Below, one piece after another: positions 1-12,621 of a DNA stretch of 64,000 bases (position 1 is the first letter of the stretch; each line of letters starts with the position of its first letter). The notes under the pieces were generated by a model. The model saw only the letters and a program-made list of their open reading frames with translations, was not told where the DNA came from and made no database searches. Position numbers and translations under genes: made by a program. Origin of the DNA: Lophium mytilinum (taxonomy: Eukaryota > Ascomycota > Dothideomycetes > Mytilinidiales > Mytilinidiaceae); NCBI GenBank assembly GCA_010093605.1, contig MU004187.1, forward strand, positions 5,383 through 69,382. The letters run 5' to 3'.

Positions 1-1299
1 ATATATATTACTAAGCTAGAATAGAAATTTAAAAGGGTTATTTTTATTATTACCTTTAAAGAGTAGTAAGCCTTAGTATTAAAGTATATATTATATTAGC
101 TTTCTAAGATCTCTTATATCTAGTTTAATACTATATATATACTATACTAGTAATTATATCTAAAATATACTAGTAAGGTACTATTACCTATATATAATCT
201 TATAGAATAGATATTTATTATAAATATTATATACTTACTATAGATACTTAATATATTCTAGATATATTCTAGAGATAATCTAGATATAATATATTATATA
301 TAGTAGTAGTTTAAAATACTAGTATAAGGGGTAATTACTATAGTATCTACTATTAGCTATATTTAATACTTTCTAAGGTATCTATATATATATATATATT
401 ATTTTAGTAATATTATATTTTTTATATTTTTTCTCTATTCTATACAAAATTCTACTATATTAGGAATTAAAAATAATTTAAAACGCTTTAGTTTAGCTAT
501 TATTTTGCTTTTAATTAGAAATCGCGGCGTTAAAATAAGGTTTTAGCACTAAAATAAGCTCTAATTTAACGTCCCTGCTATATAAAATAAGCTTACTAAA
601 GCTACTTTAAGTAGCTTAGTAAAATATTTACTAAATCTTATAAAAAATTTTTTACTATAACTATGCTTTTACGCTCGTTAATATGCTTTTAAAATTGCTT
701 AATTATTTTTAGTAATAGTTATTACTTTTAATTTTTAAGTAATCTAGTATATACTATATTAAGAAACTAAGTTAAATATTAGATATCTAATAGTTAAAAT
801 AGTACTAGTAGTAATAATATAGACACTTTATTATAAAATAGTACTTCTATATACTATAACTACTATAACTTACTATATTTATCTATTTTATTAGGTAAAG
901 TATTAAACTATTTTTTTAAAGGGGTTTAATATATAATTATTATTAAGTAGTATAGCTTAGCTTCTATATAAATCTAAATAGACTATATTTACTTAGTATA
1001 TCTAGTATTAGCCTAGCGCTATTATAGTATATACTAGTACTACTTAAAATATTTTAAGTATTATTAGTATATATAAAAATAAATATATATATTTAATATT
1101 TAAATAGCCTAACCCTTATTAAATTAGCGTCCCTATATAAAATATACGCTAGTAATACTAAATTATATAGAGAACTTTTAGAAACTAACCCTTTTTATTA
1201 CTACCGTTATTTACTACTATTATTTACTACCGTTACCTAATAACACTAGTAATAATATTATTACTAGCTACCGTTATTATTATAGTTAGGCCCTAATAA

Positions 1300-4200
1300 C
1301 GCGGAAGACTCCCCTTAGCTTAATTATAATAGTAAGCCTCTTCTACCTAAACTAGTTCTACTAGATAAGCTACTAGTATATAATATTTAATTTATCTCTA
1401 TATATATCTATTCTATTATAGCTAAATATAATAAAGATATAGTTATAACTATTAGTTTATAAGACTTTAAGTAACTAGATTAACTATAGAATATAGATAA
1501 GCAACATATATATAGATAATAGGTAGTAAACCTAGTAGATATTACTACTAAGAACTACCGCTAGTTTAAAGAGAAAATAACTAAATTACTATATACTAAG
1601 GACTAGCTATAATAGAAGGTTTCTTTCTTTTTCTACTAGATTTTAGATATATTTAATTTATAAGTAGCTAATAAGCTACCTCTATATAGGCCTAGTATTA
1701 ATTATACTATTAATTTTAAAGACCCTAATATAAAACTACTAGTCCTATATTAGTATAGCCTTTTCTATAATAAATTATAGGCTGTTAAAGCCTATATTAA
1801 TAAAATACTAGGTAAAAGCTTTATCTATTTTAGTATATTACTCTTTATAGCGCTAGTTATTATTATCTATAAACTAGATAGAGGACTCCGCATCTATATT
1901 AACTACTACTTACTAAATAATATTATAGTTAAGAATAGAAACGCCTCTTCTCTTTTATATAATATAATTATGCAACTTTATAAAGCTAAAATATACTCTA
2001 TCTTTAATATTATTATAGCCTTTAATAACATCTATATTAAAGATAGTAATTAATCTAAAATAGCTTTCTATATCTAATATAGTATCTTTAAGTTTAATAT
2101 TATACCTTTTAGCTTATATAATGCTCCTAGAATATTCTAATTCTTTATTAATTCTATACTCTACCTATATCTAGATATCTACTATATAGCCTATATAGAT
2201 AATATTCTTATTTATAGTAATAATAAAGAGAACTATAAGAGAAACTATATAAATATTCTTATAGCCCTGCATAATATAGAACTCTTTCTTAATATTAATA
2301 AATACTACTTTTTAGTTAAACGCGTTAAGTATCTTAGACTTATTATTATATCTAATAGTATAGAAATAGACCTAAATAAAGTTAGTACTATCTAAAACTA
2401 GAAAATACTATATAATATTAAGAATATATAATTATTTCTTAGTTTCTATAACTTCTATTAGTAATTTATTACTAGTTATTTATAGATTACCGCCCTACTA
2501 ACTAAGCTTACTAAAAAAATAATAAAATAAGATAATTTTCCCTTACTTACTAATAGTCTAGTAGTATAAGCCTTTAAGAAGCTTAAAGCCTTATTTCTAT
2601 CCGCACTAGTTCTAGCCTACTTTAATCTAGATCTAGACTATATACTAGAGACTAATACCTTAGATTATATTATAGCCGCAATCTTCTCTTAATAAGGCCT
2701 AGATAGAATTCTCCGCCCTATTACCTTTCTATTTAAGAAGATAACTCTAGCAGAATATAACTATAAAATATATAATAAAGAGTTACTTACTATTATCCGC
2801 GCCTTTAAAGAATAGCGCCCTAAACTTACTAGTATTATTAACTCTATACTTATATAAATAGACTATAAGAACCTAGAATACTTTATATCTTTTAAATAGT
2901 TAAATTACTAATAAGCCCGTTAGGCTAAGTATCTTTCTTAATTTAACTTTATCCTAAACTAGCAACTAGATAAGTAGTTAACTAAGTCTAATAGCCTTAC
3001 TTATAGGCCTAGTAATATTCTAGATAATTTAAATAACTCTAGAACTATATATTAAATATAGATAGTATTAAAAAAAAGAAACCTACTAGAAGAAATATAC
3101 TAAGCCCTATAGCTTACTAGTATACTTCTTAATAAATAGAAAGTATCTATTATTTAGCTTACTAAGCTAATATATAAAGTTATAGAATAGTACTCTATAA
3201 ATATTCTATATATTATTCTAGTAGCTAATAGAATAAGAGAAATAAAGAAGTGCTTAACTAAGGTTATAGCTAATTATAGTAAGTTAGATAAAGATCTATA
3301 GAACGCTACCTCTAATATTATTATACCTACTATACCTTAGCCTACGCCCATAGCTACTAATAATCCACCTAGCGAAGAAGCGCTAAAAGTATCTAAACCT
3401 AGTAATAAGTTAGATAAGAACTTACTAAAGAACTATACTAATAATACTACTATCTAGTAGATTAATTAAGTTTATATAGAGAATAATATCCTCTAGCATA
3501 TTATACACGCTAAGGAAACTAGTAAATAATAGATTCTACTTAAACTTATTTAAAAGTAAGGTATTAAGATTAAGCTTAGTAACTATAAAATCTATAAAAA
3601 TAGACTATTTATTAATAGTTATCTATATATTCTATATAATATAAAGCTCTATATATAATTAATTAAAAAAGCCTATAACTCTCTTTCTAGAGGCTATACT
3701 AGAAGAAACTCCCTCTATTATTACCTCTTATTCTAGTACTGCTAGCTAGAAATTATAAACTCTATTACTATATATATTAATACCTACCTTATATATAGAT
3801 GTATAAAGGTCTATAAGAATAGTAAATATAGCTTACTTAAGCTACTCCCTATTCTAAATTAATACTAGATAGATATCTCTATTAATTTTATTACTAAGCT
3901 GCCCCCTTATACTATTAAGGGCCGCATATACTAATATAATAGTAGTTATTAATTAACTTTCTAAAAAATATAAATTTATTTCTCTAGACTCTATAGAGCT
4001 AGAAGACGTTATATAGGCCTTTATTAATTAGATTTAGTATAAAGAAGGCTATCTAGACTATATTATATTTAACTATAGTATATAGTTTATATTCTTCTTT
4101 TAGAAGTACCTATATAAATATATAGAAACGCATCTAAAGCTATCTACTATAGCCTATCTAGAAACTAATAGATAGACTAAAATTATTAACGCAGGTTTAA

Positions 4201-6550
4201 AGTAGTACCTGCGCGTATATATCTATTACCTATAAGATAACTAGATAAACTTAGTTATATTTACTAAATTTAAGGCTAATACTAATATTAATTAGTCTAC
4301 TAGTATATTACTATTTAAGGCTACTAAAGGCTATATACTTTATAGTAGCTTAGAGCTATTATTATAAGAAGTTATTATTCTAGGCCCTAAATAATATAGA
4401 GTTAACGCAGCTAAGAAACTTATTACCTATATTTATAATCTATAAGAGTTTCTTAAAGAAGAGCTCTATTAGAATTAATCTAAGATAAAGAAACTAGCTA
4501 ATTAAAATTGGCTACCTACCCCTAAATTTAAGGTTAATAATATAGTTATACTTAATACTAAGAATATCTATACTATATAGCTAAGTAAGTCTCTTAACTA
4601 TAAGAATCTTAGTCTATTTTATATAATACGGGTTATTAATAATATAGCCTATAAGCTAGAACTTTCTAAGTCTATAAAAGAAATCTTTCTAGTATTCTAT
4701 CTATAGTTACTCTATTAAATTAATAAAAATCCTTCCCTTCTAGAATAATATCTAGAACCCCTACCTGCACTTAAGATAGAAGATAATAGCTTTATAGGGG
4801 AATACTATATTAATAAAATACTAGACTCCCACTTTAATAGCTAACGCCTTAATTTCTATATAGGTAAGAAGCCTTACTTAATCTATAAGATAGCCTAGAC
4901 TAGATATAATAATACCCGGCCTAAATAGAAGCTCTATTAGAATACTAATAGCTATAATAAACTCCTTATAGAATACTATATAAAGTATAGCCTTAAGCTA
5001 GAATTTTATTTAATATTTAGTATATCTAAATAGAAGGTTGCGAAAATAATAGGTAAGAGTATAAGTACTACTATAGTAATAGTAGATCTATAGAATATTC
5101 TTAGTACTAGCCTAAGTAAGTATAAATAGTAATTTTATTAGGTAGCTAAGTTATCTTATAAGAAGGCTATTCTATATAGGTAACCTAAAGTAGAACTCTA
5201 ATAGATAGAAGCTAATAATAGACCTTAGATTAATTTATATAGTCTACTAGTAGCGCTTAAGAATAACTATAAGTATAAATATAAGAGTAAATATAATAGA
5301 AATAATAAATATAGTATAACTATAGATAATAGAGGCTAGTACTAGTACCCCCCCTAATTAGTATAAGTATACCCCCTTTTTAGTATATATATACCCCCCA
5401 TCTTATCTAGTCTTCTAATTAGCCCGGAGGGGTCCTCTAAGGCCTCTAATTTACTTACTTTAGTTGCTTACTAACTCTAAATATAGCGTAGCTATAAATT
5501 ATAACCTTATTCTTATTCTTATCTATAGAGGACTATATTCTATAGTATTAAAATAGCGCTTATTTTAAGCCTTAGCTAGCTCTTTAGCCTTAGCTAGCTC
5601 CTTAGCCTTAGGTAGCGCTAGTACTACTTTCTTATAAGAAGCCGCTGCTTTCTAATTAGAAGCTTTAATATTAGATAGTATTATATAATTAGTTTATAGA
5701 GGGGTTAATAGATTAGAATAGCTAGAGAAGCGTAGTAGTAATATAGGGGGGCTAGGTTTAATATAGAGAGGCTATAATAAGGTAAGAATTTAACTATTTT
5801 AGTATACTTATAGGTATATAGATATATAGATAGTAATATAATAGCCTATATATACTATAGAAAATAGAAAGTATATATAGTAAATAGGTATACTATATAG
5901 CCTTACTATAAGTAGCCTTATATATAGTCTTATATATAGCTTATATATAGCCTTATCTATAGCCTTATCTATAGCCTTACGCGCAGCTAAGTATAGGCTA
6001 TTAGAAATAGTAAGAATATATAATAAAATAGAAAGGCTATATAGCCTTACTATAAAGTACTAGAGTAATATTCTAAGCCCTCCGGGCTAATTAGAAGACT
6101 AGATAAGATAGAGGGTATATATACACTAAAAAGGGGGTATACTTATACTAATTAGAAGGGGTACTAGTACTAGCCCTCTAGATAATAGTAAGTATATAAA
6201 TAGAAGAGCTATATAAGCGGCTTAATATAGATAAAATAGAAAGAATAGAATAGATAGAGGAGCTATAGTATATTATAAGCCTTATAGAACTTTAGCTTTT
6301 AAAGGGGGGGGTAGTATTATAGTATAAACCTAGAATTATAATAATTATATACTAAGGTTATATATAGCCCCTTATATAACCTAAGTAAGATACTAGTCTA
6401 AGGCGCTAGGCTATAGCATATATACTAGCCTTAAACTATAACCTCTTAAGAGCTTCTAGCTCTCTCTCTTCTTCTTAGCTTAGATTTTTATAATAGTTAA
6501 TACACCTTATTACTTATATTATACTAGCCCTCTATAGTTTTCTATTATAA
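1300..6550 (+). mobile_element. Fossil Ty3/Gypsy chromovirus (LTR retrotransposon), heavily degraded
   Basis: Weak but ordered similarity to a chromovirus polyprotein is visible on the plus strand. The reverse transcriptase begins near 1676, and its catalytic-site region lies at 2192-2218 (reads YIDNILIYS; the family has YVDD). RNase H lies around 2620-2820, the integrase region around 3660-4400, and a chromodomain around 4795-4990. A coiled-coil-like tail runs to about 6300, followed by a G-rich polypurine tract near 6300-6312, where a 3' LTR would start. A 5' LTR and gag could not be recognised, so both outer limits are approximate. The element is broken, with very many lesions spread through it, and a short DNA transposon is inserted between chromodomain and tail. 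It looks old or intensely RIP-mutated; RIP makes true age hard to judge. Confidence 0.75.
5331..6179. mobile_element. Non-autonomous DNA transposon (MITE-like), copy 1, nested in the chromovirus
   Basis: The two ends are inverted copies of each other over roughly 115 bp: 5331-5445 matches the reverse complement of about 6065-6179, both ending in GGCTAGTACTAGTACC-type sequence. The word TAGATAAT lies directly outside both ends (5323-5330 and 6180-6187). That is an 8-bp target-site duplication, the length expected of hAT-type elements, although such an AT-rich word could recur by chance. There is no coding capacity in about 850 bp. The interior (about 5730-6000) is shared with the copy at 7061-7776. 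The position between chromodomain and polypurine tract of the chromovirus shows that it jumped in after that element. Assignment to hAT rests only on duplication length. Confidence 0.75.
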
Positions 6551-7060
6551 TTCTATATTATACTATAATAATAATTCTACTTTTTATTTAATATATCTAT
6601 ATACTTTATAGCCTATAATATATATTTATACTTATCTATCTTACTATAGTAGCTTTAGTAACTATCTACTATAGTACTTTTTTATTTTTTTTAGATACCT
6701 CTAGATTATCTAAGTAAATAGTAATCTTTTTAGTATCTTTCTCTATAAGTTTTTATAGCTTTTTTCTTATTTTAAAAGTATTTTAATTAGTAAATATATA
6801 ATATTAATTTAACTATAGAATATAGAGTTAGTATACTTTAGAAATACTAGTAATAGTATAGATATTAGCTAAATTTAGCTAATAATTTAAATATTAGGTA
6901 GTTACTTTAGTAGTAAATATAGCTAATTAAGATAAAGTAAAAAAAATCTTTAAACCTTTAACTTTATAAACTAATTCTAGTAGAAAACTAAAGTACTTTA
7001 CTTAGAATTTATATATAGCTAGATTTTTCTAAAGGTATACTATATCTTATACTTTAAATA

Positions 7061-7776
7061 AGAGTATAAGTATTTCTATACTCTTCTATTATATATTAAT
7101 ATTCTCTAACTTTAGTATATATATACCTCTATTATCTAATCTTTTAATTAGCTAGAATAGCTTAAACTTTTATTTAGAGCTCTAGTAGCTAGCTACTTAG
7201 CTTAAAGAAGAGTATTATAGAATAGTAGTAGTACTATAAAAGGTAGTATAGTAGTCTAAAAGCGCCTATTCTAAGCCTTAGCCTTAGCCTTAGCTTACTT
7301 CTTAGCCTTAGGCAGCGCTAGCGCAGCTTTCTTATAAAGAGCTCTAATATTAGATAGTATTATATAAGAAGAATAGCTAGTAGAGTATAGTAGTAATATA
7401 GGGGAGGCTAGATTTAATATAGAGAGGCTATAATAAGATAAGAATTTAACTATTTTAGTATACTTATAGATATATAAATATATAAATAGTAATATAATAG
7501 CCTATATATACTATAGAAAATAGAAAGTATATATAGTAAAATAGATATACTATATAGCCTTATATATAGCCTTATATATAGCCTTATATATAGATTATAT
7601 ATATAGCCTTATTTATAGCCTTAATAGGCTACTAGAAATAGTAAGAATATATAATAAAATAGTAGTAATTTAAGCCCTCTAAACTAATTAAAAGATTAAA
7701 TAAAAGAAGGGTATATATCTACTAATATTAAAGGGTATTAATATATAATAGAAGGGTATAGAAATACTTATACCCT
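7061..7776. mobile_element. Non-autonomous DNA transposon (MITE-like), copy 2
   Basis: This is a second member of the family seen at 5331-6179. Its terminal inverted repeats are about 115 bp (7061-7170 against the reverse complement of about 7668-7776, starting AGGGTATAAGTATTTC on one side). A flanking repeat of about TTAAATA(AG) sits at both ends, 7-8 bp. The interior at 7370-7640 aligns nearly base for base with 5730-6000 of copy 1. G/C positions kept in copy 1 are often A/T here, so this copy is more strongly mutated. No coding capacity. Confidence 0.7.
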
Positions 7777-7848
7777 TAAATAAGTAGAATTAGTTAATAA
7801 ATAGTAGTATTATAAGTATTATTTTAATTTAGGGGGTATTATTTTAGT

Positions 7849-8195
7849 AGGGTGCGCACGGTGCCGCACTCTGCCTTATTCCGATCCCTTATTTCGGCGC
7901 CGAAGAGCGAGGCTAGCGCTGAGCCTAGTTATGTGACGGTAATTACGTGCTAGAGGGCACGTCACGCCGTTGCGTGTGTTAGGAACTTTTCGCGATAGAA
8001 GTCGCGTTACGGCCAGACAGTAACATGTAAGGCAATTGCCGCCTGGTTGCGGTCCTTGGGCGGCTTCAGCTGAATTTCAGCCGCACCTCTTGGCAGGAGT
8101 CGTAAATCTACAAAAGGCGCAGACTGCCTCACCCTGCACCAATCTTCTCCTTTACCGGGTACGGCGTATAAAGTGCATTGAATCCGATCGTCAAA
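7849..8195. promoter_or_regulatory. Upstream region of the AAA ATPase gene, with a palindrome
   Basis: This is normal-composition DNA directly after the RIP block and before the ATG at 8196. It holds a perfect interrupted palindrome, ACGTGC (7945-7950), a 6-nt spacer, then GCACGT (7957-7962). An overlapping pair GTGACG/CGTCAC lies at 7933-7938 and 7960-7965. These could be bZIP-type half sites (ACGT core). The assignment is inference. Confidence 0.35.
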
Positions 8196-11005
8196 ATGAG
8201 GTTTTTCATGTTTGGACCCAGCTATGATGCCTGGGCATTGGGCAACGAGTTGTGGACCGCATGGAGCGATAATCTCGATCCTAGACTCAAGAAGCTTTTT
8301 GAAGGCGCCGAGCTCAGCGGCGACACCATTGATTGGGTTTCGACCGCCACCGATGGCAAGATCTACATGCCTTTCTTTCCGAAGGTTCTGGGTTATGGTG
8401 GTCTTTACGTGAACAAATCTAACGGTGCAACTTCCGGTGAGCTCCCTCCAGAACGACAAGATTTCAGTCACAGCTTACCAGTTCCAGTTTACAGAACTCT
8501 GGATCCCACCCTTTTAGCGGATACGCAACCTGTTAGATTGAACAACTGGGGTTTGCAGACTCGAACTGTCGAACATATCAGCTTCTCCTCCGGTGGAGGC
8601 TGGGTTGTGGCATACAGCGACGGTACACTGCGAGTCTCCTCTACCGGAACTTTCCCAGACGCGTTTCACAACAGCCTCAAGGGGCTCTTGAAAACAAGAG
8701 GATGTATGGATCCGCAGGAGACCACGATCAAATATGTCTTCTTTGGAGCGGGCGATACTCTCGTGGTCCAGATGAAGAATGGGCCGGTCAAGATGTTCGG
8801 AATCCCATCTGGTCTGGAAGATGCTATTGTTGAGGCTAATGGGCGGGAGCAAATGCTTACAAAGAGCACGGTTCTCTGCCCGTGGGATTCACGCTTCTAC
8901 TTTGCACATTTCCAGTCTTGGAACCATTGGTCCATGCCATCAGAGCATTATGCATGGGACATATGGCCGAACGGTCGGCTTTCCGACATTGTCCTGCGAG
9001 AAGTACTAGAGTGGCAAGTACCGGCCTCCTTTGACGCAGTAGTGCCATTCAATCAGCCTCCGCCGCCTCTTGGACAATCGAACGGTTTAACACCGACCGC
9101 CGCTTCCCAGCCAAAGCCAACCGATGTGCCCAAATCCAAACCACCCACGGCCGCTCCGCCAAAACCGACTGTACCGGCCGCAAAGGATAGTAACCCATTC
9201 AGAAACGCAGCCACCAAGAACAACCCAACACTGAATCCCAGATCTGTTTTCTCTAAGGAGGAAATTCAAGATTTTGAAAACGTATTCCGCCAGGGGGAGA
9301 CCGATGGTTCGGGGAAAATGAACGCTGACAACGCAGTCCAGTTTCTTTCCAGTTGTGCTGAGAGTATTGGAGGGGTAACCAGCAACATGCTTGGACAACT
9401 ATGGGATAAGGTGGACAAGGACAATAGTGGTGATCTGGATTTCGAGGAGTTCCTGCATGCAATGGCACTACTGGGGAACCTAACAGATGGAAGAACCTTG
9501 GACGACGACATCATGCCTTCTGAAGCCTTTAAAACTGAAGAGAACCTAACCAACCTGCCCATAGATCCACCTCCTGCCTACAGTAGCTCCATACCTTCAA
9601 CGACCGACGACGCCACGAGCCGTGCCCCTGTGGCCACCCGAGAGGTCAACAACATCCTGATCTGCGATATCTGCTGCTCTACAATCACCGATCTGGCTTA
9701 CTCCTGCAACCAATGCAACGACTGGGACATGTGCCAAAGATGCCACGACAGCGGCAAAATCTGTCCCGATGCGCACGCTCTTACCCTCACCAAGATCCAG
9801 CTGGGAGCCGACCTAGAGGACGCGCTCAGTGGCATGAACCTCAATGGCAAAAAACAGGGCCAAACGAATCCCAAGAATTGCGGTGGGAAAAATGGCGACA
9901 GTTCCAACCGAGAAAACGACGATGCGCAGCTCAAGGACTCTCTTATGGCGTCCGTCATCACAGAGAAGCCAAACGTCAGATGGGACGATGTCGCTGGTCT
10001 GGAAGCCGCGAAACAGGAACTTCGCAGTGCAGCGGTATTGCCAATCAAATTCCCCGAGCTGTTCAGCGGCCAGCGCAAGCAAAGGCGTGGAATGTTGTTG
10101 TACGGGCCACCTGGGACGGGCAAGAGTTTCCTAGCCAAGGCCATCGCCACGGAGGTGGAGTCGACGCTCTTCAGCATCTCGGCCAGCGATGTGACGTCTA
10201 AGTGGCTCGGTGACAGCGAAAGGTAAGCTTGCGGTCCAGCAGCAGCGAGACAGTTGACGCCCACTAACTCCTTCCTCAGACTCATCAAGCAACTGTTCAA
10301 GCTCGCCCGCGAAAAAAAGCCGTCCATTATCTTCATCGACGAAATCGACGCACTTTGCGGCTCCCGCGACGCACCGGGCGCAAACCCGCTGACGCTGGGC
10401 CTCAAGACAGAGTTGCTCGTGCAGATGGACGGCGTGGGCAATGACAACGAGGGCGTGCTGCTGCTCGGCGCGACGAACCTGCCGTGGACGCTGGATCCCG
10501 CGGTGCGGCGCCGCTTCCAGCGCAAGATCCACATTCCGCTGCCGGACGAGAAGGCGCGCCGGCAGCTGTTCAAGATCAGCGCGGAGAAGATGGAGGTTCC
10601 GCTGGGCAAGACGGACTACATTGAGCTGGCGAGCATGACGGATGGGTTTTCAGGGAGCGATATTAGCAATGCGTTGCAGGATGCGCTTGATGTGCCGATC
10701 AAGAGAGTGCAAAATGCGGGCTTTTACCGGAAGGTGAGTGGTGTGAAGCCCGCCAGACGTTTTTCCGCTAACGACTGTACCAGGTGCAAGAGGAAGGAAA
10801 GGGACTGTTCATGCCATGCGAGGAGAGCGACGGAGGTGCAATCAAAATGACATTCATCGATGTGCCGAGAGGAATGCTCAAAGCGCCAGTGGTTCGAAGA
10901 GAGGACATATTTGCAGTTCTCCGGGACGTTAAGGCTTCGGTAAGCCAGGAGGAGATCAAGAAGTGCATGGAATGGACTGAGCAATTCGGATTAGAAGGCG
11001 CCTAA
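8196..11005 (+). CDS. EF-hand / ZZ zinc finger / AAA ATPase fusion protein
   Basis: Three exons (8196-10222, 10280-10733, 10784-11005) give about 900 residues. The N-terminal ~300 residues match no family I recognise and are followed by a Pro/Lys/Thr-rich linker. An EF-hand pair follows, with one canonical loop ([12 protein letters not shown], residues ~407-418). A ZZ-type zinc finger (CDIC...CNQC...CQRCH, ~489-535) comes next. The C-terminal AAA+ module is of the meiotic/Vps4-katanin type: Walker A GPPGTGKS (~637-644), Walker B FIDEID (~694-699), sensor-1 GATN and an RRRF arginine-finger region. The domain set suggests a calcium-sensing, protein-binding AAA machine; substrate unknown. I chose the first in-frame ATG; an upstream non-coding or coding exon cannot be excluded. 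The gene starts only ~350 bp from the RIP block but shows no RIP damage itself. Confidence 0.85.
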
Positions 11006-11409
11006 AGGTTAAAGATAATATTCGTCCTAAGATTATTTAATTAGCTTCTTTTAAGTATTACACTAGGCTTCTAGTATATGCAAGAAGCAGAACAAGCTTG
11101 ACTGACAGTCAGCGGGCGACCGGAGAGCGGATTTGGAATCTCAGGATCAATTGCAGACATCCCTCGGGGGGGGCCTGTTCCTAAAGATTATCCATCGGCA
11201 TTACGATCGCTCTTAGGCTTAGTCTAGGAGGCGAGTAACAACAAGTTAGGCAAACCTTCTACTCTTAGCACAGCCCAATTCCCAAACCGCAATCTTACGA
11301 TGACACTTTGATGTTCCAGCACAGACTCCCAAACACCACTTTCCCTACTGCGTCTCTCAGCAACTTCGCCCATTCTTTGCCCGTAGCCATAACCTTAATA
11401 TCTACTTTC
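11006..11409. other. Convergent 3' intergenic region
   Basis: This lies between the convergent ends of the AAA ATPase gene and the surface-protein gene. It contains a short A+T-rich stretch (~11025-11060) but no ORF, repeat or RNA gene that I can support. Confidence 0.5.
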
Positions 11410-12621
11410 CTATTCTACCTCCTCGGCGTGGGTTGCCGGTAGTTCATGCATTGAATGGTAGCCCACAGGATGCGTGAAGATCTCATGCACAGGTGACGAC
11501 GCCAACTGGGGCATCTCGCTATTGTTACCTTGGCTCGATCTGTCCACGAAGCCTGAGCCGGCATTTTGAAGGCGTCTCCGTCGGCGGGAGCGGAAGAAGA
11601 AGAAAAAGACTGTTGCAATGCCGGCGAGGGCGGCGAGAGGGATCGCCACGCCCAGGCCTACCTTTGCGCCGGTGGAGAGTCCAGACTTTGGAGAGCTAGA
11701 AGGTTTGGATGAAGCAGTTGGAGTCGGCGTGGAGGAAAGGGTTGGGCGTGGCGTGGATGAAACCGTTGGTGATGGTGTGCTTGGTATAGCTGTGAGCACC
11801 GCAACGTCCGAGTGTTGATACCAGATGGGAACCCCATTTCCCCATACATATGACGCTGCCGGATACTCGCTCTTCGACACTGGCCCCGGAACCCAGCCCC
11901 TTGGGCCGTCAGCTCTGGGAACTATGTAGGAGACGACCTGGTTCGCGGTGATGGTGGAGCTGCACCAGTGATTGAAGTTCTGGTAGCTGTATCCGCTACT
12001 TTTGGATGAGCTTTGAGTAAGTGCCACTGTTGACCCAAGGGATATCTCACCTAGGGCAGCATAACGCGGCGGTGGTCTCAGAACCGATCGCTATCACAGT
12101 GGAGCCGGGGTAAAATGCGTCGGGATTGGGAATGGTTGAGGAAAAGGTTACCGCCTCGTAATAGCCGTATGGACAAATTGCAGGACTATCTTCAAGAGGT
12201 TAGTAGGAGTGCAAGGTCGGCTTACAGAAGTAAGAAGTCGCTTACAATAGTAGGAAGCCCAGTCTGCGCTCGTGCCTAAAAAGTAGGAGGTCAAATCGAC
12301 ACTTGTACCTAATTCTCTGGCTATTGAGGACGCAGGAGGATAGCAGGCCAAGTCTATGTAATTCGTCCCATAACCATATTGCATTATACCCTCGCCTGAT
12401 GGATATACCAGTGTGAACGTCTCCACGCAGGAGGCTGGGGGTACAAACAGTGTGGTGATAGGTCCGCGATTGTGCTGGGAAATGATGCTTTGGTCTGTTA
12501 TTAATACTACGCTGTCGGTGGTCGCTGCCGCCGGCTGGGTTGTGATTGCCGCCATCCAGACGAGAAGATTCCGTAGCACGAGAATGAGGAAGAAAGAGAA
12601 GAGACGGCTCTGAGCATACAA
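11410..12621 (-). CDS. Serine/proline-rich single-pass cell-surface protein
   Basis: Three exons on the minus strand (12621-12246, 12189-12051, 11995-11410) encode about 366 residues. The N-terminus has a hydrophobic signal segment ending near AAITTQPAAA. A Cys-containing extracellular domain follows, including a CCPSGYS motif that is formed only when both introns are removed, which supports the splice choice. A Ser/Thr/Pro-rich stalk (SSTPTPTASSKPSSS type) comes next, then a glycine-started transmembrane helix (GLGVAIPLAALAGIATVFFFFF region), an arginine-rich stop-transfer RSRRRRR and a cytosolic tail of about 55 residues. The architecture resembles fungal Mid2/WSC-like wall sensors and other SKG6-type membrane proteins. 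No catalytic domain is visible. Plasma-membrane location is inferred. Confidence 0.8.

Larger units (their letters stand above)
1..7848. repeat. RIP-degraded A+T-rich repeat block
   Basis: The whole stretch is built of TA, TAT, CTA and AGT words with very few C or G, and it has no open reading frame of useful length. This is the signature of repeat-induced point mutation (C to T on both strands), a premeiotic defence of Pezizomycotina against duplicated DNA. Recognisable inside it are a fossil chromovirus and two inverted-repeat DNA elements, listed separately. The rest (about 1-1300 and 6550-7060) shows no assignable family. Composition switches abruptly to gene-like DNA near 7848. Such blocks are normally heterochromatic; that is inferred, not seen. 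Confidence 0.9.
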
